A stretch of 64,000 nucleotides of DNA, taken from contig NZ_JBEQWH010000002.1 in the NCBI RefSeq assembly GCF_047501175.1, positions 124,001 through 188,000 of the forward strand. The letters are read 5' to 3'. The notes below the pieces were generated by a model. That model did not search any database. It was not told the DNA's origin and was given only the letters and a program-made list of their open reading frames with translations. The position numbers and the translations under genes are program-made. How positions within the stretch are numbered: position 1 is the stretch's first letter; every line of letters begins with the position of its first letter. Positions 59,132 through 64,000 of the stretch are shown one piece after another. This DNA comes from Methanoprimaticola sp047501175. GTDB lineage: Archaea; Thermoplasmatota; Thermoplasmata; Methanomassiliicoccales; Methanomethylophilaceae.

Positions 59132-60144
59132 TAAAAAAGGCCGAACTGATTCACGGCGGTGCGATCCGCCTTCCGGAAGGCCTTGAACTTCCGGTCCGTC
59201 TGTCATGCTCCACGGCAGGTCCCGGAGCAGGGTCCAGCTCGATAGTTCTAGCTTACGGGAAGTACAGGGTGAAGAAGCCTGTCACGTACGGAGAGGGCGA
59301 CTTCGACCTCGTCCCCGTCGAGGGGGACAAGTACGCACTGTACAGGGACGGGGAGCTCTTCCAGGACGGGGTCCAGATACAGCCCGTCATCAGGCACTGC
59401 CCGAACCAGGCGTTCTTCAACCTCGACCAGCACTGCATGTACCACTGCGCGTACTGCACGTCCCCCATACTGGACCCGTCCCTGGACAAGCGTCTCACCA
59501 CGGAGAAGATCCTTGCGATGATCGACGAGTCCATGCAGGTCCGCAAGTTCAAGACCGTCGCATTCACCAGCGGCGTCGTCGGAAGCACCGCCCAGACCGT
59601 CGACCGCATGTGCGATGTCGTCAAGGCGGTGCGCGAACTGTACCCGAAGATCGTCATCGGCGTGGAGCCCTACGTCTCTGAGGCCGGACAGATCGCCCAG
59701 CTAAGGGAGGCGGGAGCCAACGAGATCAAGATCAACATCGAGTGCGCCACGAAGGAGATCTTCGACAGGGTGTGCCCCGGCTTCGACTATGACAACACGT
59801 TCTCGATGCTCAGGGAGGCGAACACGTACTTCAAGAAAGGGAAGATGGCGTCGAACATCCTCTACGGCCTCGGGGAGACCGACCAGGACATCGACATGAC
59901 CATGGAGAGGCTGTGCAGGATGAACGTGCTGCCCGGGCTCAGGATGGTCCGCATGAACGACGCCAATAGAGCGCGTCTCCTCGCCGCGGGCGTGCCCGAG
60001 GAGCCCCCGACGCTGCTGAGGACCCTTTTCCTCGCCGGACTCCAGAAAAGCGCGATGAAGCGCCACGGCCTGAACCCCGAGCGTTTCCACTCGATGTGCT
60101 TCTCCTGCGCCTGCTGCGACCTCGTCCCGTTCGTGGACTTCTGA
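59116..60144 (+). CDS. Radical SAM protein of unknown substrate
   Basis: A 342-residue radical SAM enzyme. The cluster motif is Cx3Cx2C with Cys107, Cys111 and Cys114 (HCMYHCAYC). An ~95-residue N-terminal domain precedes the barrel, and the C-terminus is Cys-rich (CFSCACC), which could hold an auxiliary cluster. GLGETDQDID and GVEPYVSEAG are typical barrel loops. It resembles biotin-synthase-related and methanogenesis-marker radical SAM proteins in layout, but it is clearly not PylB by sequence. It overlaps the cysS end by 16 bases. A tRNA- or protein-modifying role is possible; the substrate is unknown. Confidence 0.8.
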   Translation: MEEGLIKKAELIHGGAIRLPEGLELPVRLSCSTAGPGAGSSSIVLAYGKYRVKKPVTYGEGDFDLVPVEGDKYALYRDGELFQDGVQIQPVIRHCPNQAFFNLDQHCMYHCAYCTSPILDPSLDKRLTTEKILAMIDESMQVRKFKTVAFTSGVVGSTAQTVDRMCDVVKAVRELYPKIVIGVEPYVSEAGQIAQLREAGANEIKINIECATKEIFDRVCPGFDYDNTFSMLREANTYFKKGKMASNILYGLGETDQDIDMTMERLCRMNVLPGLRMVRMNDANRARLLAAGVPEEPPTLLRTLFLAGLQKSAMKRHGLNPERFHSMCFSCACCDLVPFVDF

Positions 60145-60190
60145 AAATACGGATGGAAGGGCCCCGTGATGCACACGGGACGAGCTAGCC

Positions 60191-60226
60191 GATTCCAATC
60201 CTCTACTGAATGCACTGATTGGAATC
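60191..60226. terminator. Bidirectional terminator between convergent genes
   Basis: GATTCCAATC (60191-60200) is exactly inverted at 60217-60226 (GATTGGAATC) around a 16-base loop. It sits midway between the radical SAM gene and the convergent TtuA-like gene. The 155-base gap holds nothing else I can identify. Confidence 0.55.
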
Positions 60227-60298
60227 CCACATAATGCCTGATTCGCATGCAATTGGTCAGATTATAGCAAAGATGATTGAGAAATCGAGCTTTTCCGT

Positions 60299-61216
60299 TC
60301 ATTCATCCGTGTCATCCTGAGCATGGGCCTCCCCGACCCTTGCCCTTATCCTCTCGAGGAGCTGACATGACTTGCAACTCGAGCCCAGGGTGGGCTCCCC
60401 GCATCTGGGGCAGGAATGCAGGTCCGCACCCTTGAGTCCCGACCTGAGGAGAGGTTTGATGGTATCGTACGAGGAGAGTATCCCGTATCTGGCGCCGGGG
60501 GAACGGTCCTCCAACTGGTCCACGATGTCACGATACTGGTTGCGGAGGGCCGCCTCCCAGTACGGGCAGACCCCGTCCCAGAACTCCAGCCCGGAGAGCA
60601 TAGCGTAGAGCAGCGTCTCCTTCTCGGGGATCTCCCGCAGCGGGACGAACCTCGGTATGAGTCCGGGACGAACCACGTCGTGGGGGGCCATCCTGGCCAT
60701 GCGCTCCGCATCGCCCCTGACGAAGTTCATCATTATGGACTGCGCCATGTCATCGAGGTTATGGCCGGTCGCGAGGTACTTCGCATCGACCTTCCTGGCC
60801 TCGTCGTTCATCAGCATCCTGCGGAACACGCCGCAGTATGTGCAGGGTGAGCTGTCGCCGCACACGGGCGCTATGTCGTCCATGGTGACCCCCAGCTCGG
60901 AGAAGGAGCGGAGATGGAAACGGACGTCGTTCTCGGAGCAGAACCTCCTGACGATGTCCACGCTGGGAGGACGGTATCCGTCTATCCCCTCGTCGATCGT
61001 GATCGCGTGCAGCTCGACCCCCGTCTTCCTGTTGAACACCGATGCCAGCATCTTCAGGGCGACCATGCTGTCCTTCCCGCCGGAGACCGCCACGGCGATG
61101 TGGTCCCCGTGATCGACATCGATCTGCTTCCTGATCTCACGCTTGACCCTGCGGTCGACATACCTGAGGAAGTGCTCCGGACAGAGATGGGTCCCGTTGT
61201 AACGGACGAACGTCAC
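60299..61216 (-). CDS. TtuA/TtcA-family tRNA thiolation PP-loop enzyme
   Basis: A 305-residue protein from GTG 61216. The PP-loop is SGGKDS, preceded by DHIAVAV. Catalytic Cys motifs follow (SPCTYCGVFRR and, near the end, CPRCGEPTLGSSCKSC as the C-terminal zinc site). These match TtuA-like 2-thiouridine synthases of tRNA. The N-terminal zinc site is half missing: the called start gives only CPEH, while the expected CxxC (Cys-Asp-Ile-Cys, codons 61240-61229) is encoded just upstream, in frame, but with no ATG, GTG or TTG before a stop. That stretch overlaps the end of the Cdc6 gene. The sulfur donor may be the ThiS-like protein at 16867. Confidence 0.85.
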   Translation of the reverse strand: MTFVRYNGTHLCPEHFLRYVDRRVKREIRKQIDVDHGDHIAVAVSGGKDSMVALKMLASVFNRKTGVELHAITIDEGIDGYRPPSVDIVRRFCSENDVRFHLRSFSELGVTMDDIAPVCGDSSPCTYCGVFRRMLMNDEARKVDAKYLATGHNLDDMAQSIMMNFVRGDAERMARMAPHDVVRPGLIPRFVPLREIPEKETLLYAMLSGLEFWDGVCPYWEAALRNQYRDIVDQLEDRSPGARYGILSSYDTIKPLLRSGLKGADLHSCPRCGEPTLGSSCKSCQLLERIRARVGEAHAQDDTDE

Positions 61217-61235
61217 CGCGTCCTTGCCGCAGATG

Positions 61236-62399
61236 TCACAGCTCGACGCTCTCCTCCCCCCTCTCGATTATGGACTCCATCTTCTGGGCCAACACCTTGG
61301 ACGGTATGTCCGGCAGCGAGACCAGCGTTATCCTCCCCGACGGGTCGTTGACCACCTTCAGACGGACTATCCCCAGCTTCTCCAGGTCCTGGAGGTACGT
61401 CCAGTATTGCGTGTGCTTCCTGGCCTGTATGCCGTACTCCTCGCACACTATCGCATACGTCTTCTCGGCCGCGGCCGACGATATGGACGGGTTGCTCTTT
61501 ATGGCGCGGGCCACGGCGAGCAGCACCGCCATCCTGTTTATGTCCAGCGAACGCAGCTTAGAGTCGGACACGGAACTGTATATCATCGCCTTGGCGGCAC
61601 GCACATGCTCGACGGTGACCCCGCCGCCATCGTCCTCCTCGGCCATGTTGGCGGCACGGTCCAGCAGCTCTATGGCCATCCTGGCGTCACCGAACTCCGC
61701 GGACTCCTCCGCGATCGTGTCCAGGGACTCCTCCGAGTACGACCCTGGCATGAGGGCCTCGGATGCGCGCACCGCGACGATCTCCCTGAGCTCGGACTCG
61801 CTGTACCTGTTGAACCTGACAGTGTTGGTCCTGCGGAACGTGGACATGGACGCCTCGTCGAGGAGGTTCTCGATCGGCTCCTGGGAGATCATCATCAGCG
61901 ACACGGGAGCGGCATCGGCACGGGCCCTGGTGAGCTGATAAACCAGGTCGGTCGACCCCTTCTTCAGGAGCACGTCGACCTCGTCCAGGATGACGACGAG
62001 GCCGCGCCTGTTGCCGGCCAGATGCTGCGCCAGGACGCGCGCCATCTCCTCCGTCGAGAATCCCCTCTCCGGATATCCGGGATCGTAGTGCCTGATTATC
62101 TGAAGCAGGGCCCCCGCCTCGGACACGTTGCGCGAATTGACGTATATCGTGTCGGTGGGCCTCCCCCTGGAGGCCATGAACTCCGCCATGTCCGCACAGA
62201 ACCTCCTGGCCGTCACCGTCTTGCCGGTACCCACGCTCCCCGTGAGGAATGCGGAGCAGCTGCGCCCGTCCAGGGCCAGCGGCCGGAACAGCATCTCGAG
62301 CCTGGACATCTGCTCCTCGCGATGGACCAGGTCCTTCGGGACGTATCCGTAGTCCAGCTTTGAACCGTCGCGGATGATGGAGGACTTCCTGTCGAACAT
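61236..62399 (-). CDS. Orc1/Cdc6-family replication initiator
   Basis: A 387-residue AAA+ protein. Walker A is GSVGTGKT (54-61), Walker B VVILDEVD, and sensor-type loops follow (SMSTFRRTNTVRFN). The C-terminal winged helix (YGIQARKHTQYWTYLQDLEKLGIVRLKVV) binds origin repeats. Start ATG 62399 precedes FDRKSSIIRDGSKLD, the usual Orc1/Cdc6 beginning. Genes abut on both sides (NIF3-like 4 bases upstream, TtuA-like overlapping), and there is no intergenic A/T-rich region with origin repeats, so the origin is probably elsewhere or this is a non-origin-linked paralogue. Confidence 0.93.
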   Translation of the reverse strand: MFDRKSSIIRDGSKLDYGYVPKDLVHREEQMSRLEMLFRPLALDGRSCSAFLTGSVGTGKTVTARRFCADMAEFMASRGRPTDTIYVNSRNVSEAGALLQIIRHYDPGYPERGFSTEEMARVLAQHLAGNRRGLVVILDEVDVLLKKGSTDLVYQLTRARADAAPVSLMMISQEPIENLLDEASMSTFRRTNTVRFNRYSESELREIVAVRASEALMPGSYSEESLDTIAEESAEFGDARMAIELLDRAANMAEEDDGGGVTVEHVRAAKAMIYSSVSDSKLRSLDINRMAVLLAVARAIKSNPSISSAAAEKTYAIVCEEYGIQARKHTQYWTYLQDLEKLGIVRLKVVNDPSGRITLVSLPDIPSKVLAQKMESIIERGEESVEL

Positions 62400-62403
62400 C
62401 TGA

Positions 62404-63363
62404 TTACCTGCTGCAGCGTATGAAGCCCGAACAGGGCAGGACCTCGATGCCATGGTCGGCCCACCTGTCGCAGATCAGGTTTATGCCGAGGGAATCGGAG
62501 GGCATGTGTCCGGATATCACGAGATTCACATGGGCCTCGCGGGCCACGTCGTAATGGCTCTCGGGGAAGTGCATCCCGACCACCGTTCCGACCCCCGCCC
62601 TGGAGAGTGCCTCGTACATCCCCTTCGGGCCCGACGTCCCGCCGGTCATCTTGCACATGATCCTCCCGCAGCGGGAGTCCTTCTTACCTACCATGATCCT
62701 CGGACGGGCATTGCTCTTGGCGGCCTCGCGGAACTCGGGCTCGCCCATCAGGGCCTTGATTATATCGTCCAGGGTCCTCGGACGGTTCTGCTCGAACAGG
62801 TTCGTGAGGTGGTCCTGGACCATGTTGTCCGCCGCGGAGTGGACGTTGAAAAGCGAGATCCCCAGCAGCCTGGCCGCATCCACGGCCTGGTTGTGGTTGA
62901 CCCCCATGATACCGCGGAGGGCCTCGTCCGTCCTGGGCCCCATTATGGACTCGGCGACGTTGATCGGCACGCCCTCGTTGTGGAACATGTCCGCCTGGAG
63001 GCTCATGACCTCGGGGAACAGGACACGGGACCTTCCGGTCGGGTGATGGGCGACCACCGAATCTATGCGGCGTCCCCTCTCGCGGAGACGGTCCGCCAGG
63101 AGGACCTCCGCGGGACCTATGTCGATCCCCCACATCATGCACTCCGCATCCGTGTCGCGGGCCTCGTCCTCCCCGCAGGAGAAACGGCAGTCCTGATAGG
63201 GGTTCCAGAGACGCTCCTGGTCGAAAAGTTCCCTGGAGTCATCGTCGGCCTTCTCCCACTCCTCCCTCGCAGAGTCGAGAAGGCGCCTGACCTCGTCCTC
63301 CGGGCGGGGGTCCTTCGACATCCCCAGCCTGATGGCGAGCTCATACGCCTCGTATACCTTCAT
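62404..63363 (-). CDS. NIF3-like (YbgI/YqfO family) protein
   Basis: A 319-residue protein of the NIF3 family, which has a dinuclear-metal site. Metal-binding motifs are VVAHHPTGRS (His pair) and ISGHMPSDSLGINL (His, Ser/Asp). A long central helical stretch separates them (DDIIKALMGEPEFREAA). The N-terminal part includes an unusual Cys/Asp-rich stretch (FSCGEDEARDTDAECMM). The function of NIF3 proteins is unsettled; GTP cyclohydrolase-like and methyltransferase-linked activities have been proposed for some. It ends 4 bases before the Cdc6 ATG, so it is co-transcribed with it. Confidence 0.8.
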   Translation of the reverse strand: MKVYEAYELAIRLGMSKDPRPEDEVRRLLDSAREEWEKADDDSRELFDQERLWNPYQDCRFSCGEDEARDTDAECMMWGIDIGPAEVLLADRLRERGRRIDSVVAHHPTGRSRVLFPEVMSLQADMFHNEGVPINVAESIMGPRTDEALRGIMGVNHNQAVDAARLLGISLFNVHSAADNMVQDHLTNLFEQNRPRTLDDIIKALMGEPEFREAAKSNARPRIMVGKKDSRCGRIMCKMTGGTSGPKGMYEALSRAGVGTVVGMHFPESHYDVAREAHVNLVISGHMPSDSLGINLICDRWADHGIEVLPCSGFIRCSR

Positions 63364-63426
63364 GAACGGTAGATGACCAGCCAGTTATTAATGGTGCCTT
63401 GCCTCCGCACATATGGTGAGCGATGT

Positions 63427-63888
63427 TCAGGCACCCTGTTTCTGAGGCCCTTCAGGTACATGGGCCTCTATGAGGTCGAACGCCCCGTCCATGACGTCGA
63501 CGAAGTCCCTCAGCCTCTCGTTGCCGAAGCGCCTCTCCAACATGTCCGAGACCTCCTCGAATATCCTCCATTCGCTCTCGAAGACCTTCATGGAACGGTC
63601 GGAGAGCATGATGTACGAGACGCGCCGGTCGGTCTCGCTGGGGATGCGGACCACCAGGCCGCGTCTGACGAGGCTGTTGATCCTGACGGTGACCGTGGGC
63701 TTCGTGACGCAGGCCGCGTCTGCGAGCTTGGACACGGTGCATTCCTCCATGCCGGAGATGAGGTTCAGGTACAGGACGTCGCGGTACGACAGATTGTCAT
63801 CGGACGAGGGGTCCGCGCTCATCATCCTCAGCTCCATCAGGGAGCTGACGATCATGTACCTGGCCAGCCTGTCGGCCACATCGTTCAC
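63427..63888 (-). CDS. MarR-family transcriptional regulator
   Basis: A 153-residue MarR protein starting at GTG 63888, which overlaps the stop of the upstream transporter gene (GTGA). The ATG at 63918 in the same frame lies inside that transporter. The winged helix is clear: CTVSKLADAACVTKPTVTVRINSLVRRGLVVRIPSETDRRVSYIMLSDR. It probably regulates its own operon with the transporter. The ligand is unknown. Confidence 0.85.
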   Translation of the reverse strand: MNDVADRLARYMIVSSLMELRMMSADPSSDDNLSYRDVLYLNLISGMEECTVSKLADAACVTKPTVTVRINSLVRRGLVVRIPSETDRRVSYIMLSDRSMKVFESEWRIFEEVSDMLERRFGNERLRDFVDVMDGAFDLIEAHVPEGPQKQGA

Positions 63889-64000
63889 TCCCTCACCCCC
63901 TCGCCCTTCAGGGACCATGCGAAGTACACCGAAGCCAGCGCCAATGCTATGGCGACCAGCGCGCAGAATCCGAACCCGTCCATGAACGTCTCCACGGACA
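63885..64000 (-). CDS. Transporter C-terminus, probably MFS (truncated by window end)
   Basis: Only the last 38 codons lie in the window. They read as one long hydrophobic helix (FCALVAIALALASVYFAW) and the short charged tail SLKGEGVRE, then TGA. This is how many MFS exporters end. The overlap with the MarR start (GTGA) marks a transporter-regulator operon, typical of drug or acid exporters. Too little is visible to name a subfamily. Confidence 0.5.
   Translation of the reverse strand, partial: SVETFMDGFGFCALVAIALALASVYFAWSLKGEGVRE

Noticed and set aside
59116..60144. Radical SAM gene as PylB (methylornithine synthase)
   Set aside because: The N-terminal domain and barrel motifs differ from PylB, and no pylC, pylD, pylS or tRNA-Pyl gene is adjacent.
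61236..63426. Replication origin next to the cdc6-like gene
   Set aside because: There is no intergenic space with A/T-rich DNA or repeated origin boxes around the gene.
1..64000. CRISPR arrays, insertion sequences, rRNA operons
   Set aside because: No regularly spaced short repeats, transposase frames or rRNA sequence were seen in the window.

Overview
The window looks like a moderately high-GC chromosome segment of an H2-dependent, methylotrophic methanogenic archaeon of the order Methanomassiliicoccales (Methanomethylophilaceae-like). The main evidence is three methylamine methyltransferase genes, one mttB and two mtmB, each broken by a single in-frame UAG that aligns with the pyrrolysine site of its family. 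Cognate corrinoid protein genes lie beside them. Archaeal core genes (archaeal DnaG, Orc1/Cdc6, Trm1, RibC/RibL, MptD) and TATA-box promoters agree with this. No gene called here ends in UAG; all end in UGA or UAA. The lineage is inferred from gene content, because no rRNA gene is present.

Layout. 0-7.3 kb: the end of an MFS exporter, a metal-efflux operon (separate HMA protein plus P1B ATPase) behind a palindromic operator, an A/T-richer secreted PLD/PKD protein, a GNAT enzyme and an anchored surface protein. 7.4-14.1 kb: dnaG and a protease-less Lon-like ATPase behind a structured leader, then a YhaN/YhaO-type (Rad50/Mre11-like) pair. 14.2-23.9 kb: biosynthesis and housekeeping, with a CobQ carrying a Cys-rich N-terminus, a GATase-less CobQ paralogue, a ThiS-like protein ending in Gly-Gly, citrate synthase, NadA, MptD, THEP1, Trm1 and PurA.

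23.9-44 kb is the methylamine region: an Amt-family transporter with a 38-bp operator-like inverted repeat; a ChlI/ChlD-like chelatase AAA+ pair divergent from mttB-mttC; a MarR-type regulator and an iron-sulfur flavoprotein; an aminotransferase; the riboflavin operon ribB-ribL-ribC-ribH; mtmC-mtmB behind three tandem TATA-like repeats; a second Amt gene with a ~250-nt structured leader; glyA with a small coiled-coil gene; and a second, divergent mtmC/mtmB set. Methyl groups from mono- and trimethylamine would pass from MtmB/MttB to MtmC/MttC and then to a coenzyme M methyltransferase outside the window. The Amt proteins may import methylammonium or export/import the ammonium released. CobQ, and possibly ChlI/ChlD, would support corrinoid supply.

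44-64 kb: a paired SMR (Gdx-like) exporter, DtxR-FeoA and FeoB iron uptake, a UbiD-family decarboxylase, a 1670-residue surface protein of about 17 tandem List-Bact-type modules, a sulfur/cysteine cluster (composite PAPS-reductase-like protein, CysE, CysS, radical SAM protein), a TtuA-like tRNA thiolase with an anomalous start, Orc1/Cdc6, a NIF3-like protein, and a MarR/transporter pair cut by the window edge.

The observations I rate highest are the structured 5' leaders of mttB, amt2 and dnaG, the tandem promoters and inverted repeats at methylamine genes, the tandem CobQ pair, the ThiS-like Gly-Gly protein that could partner the TtuA-like enzyme, and the TtuA start-codon problem. All statements come from reading the sequence; no database search was run.
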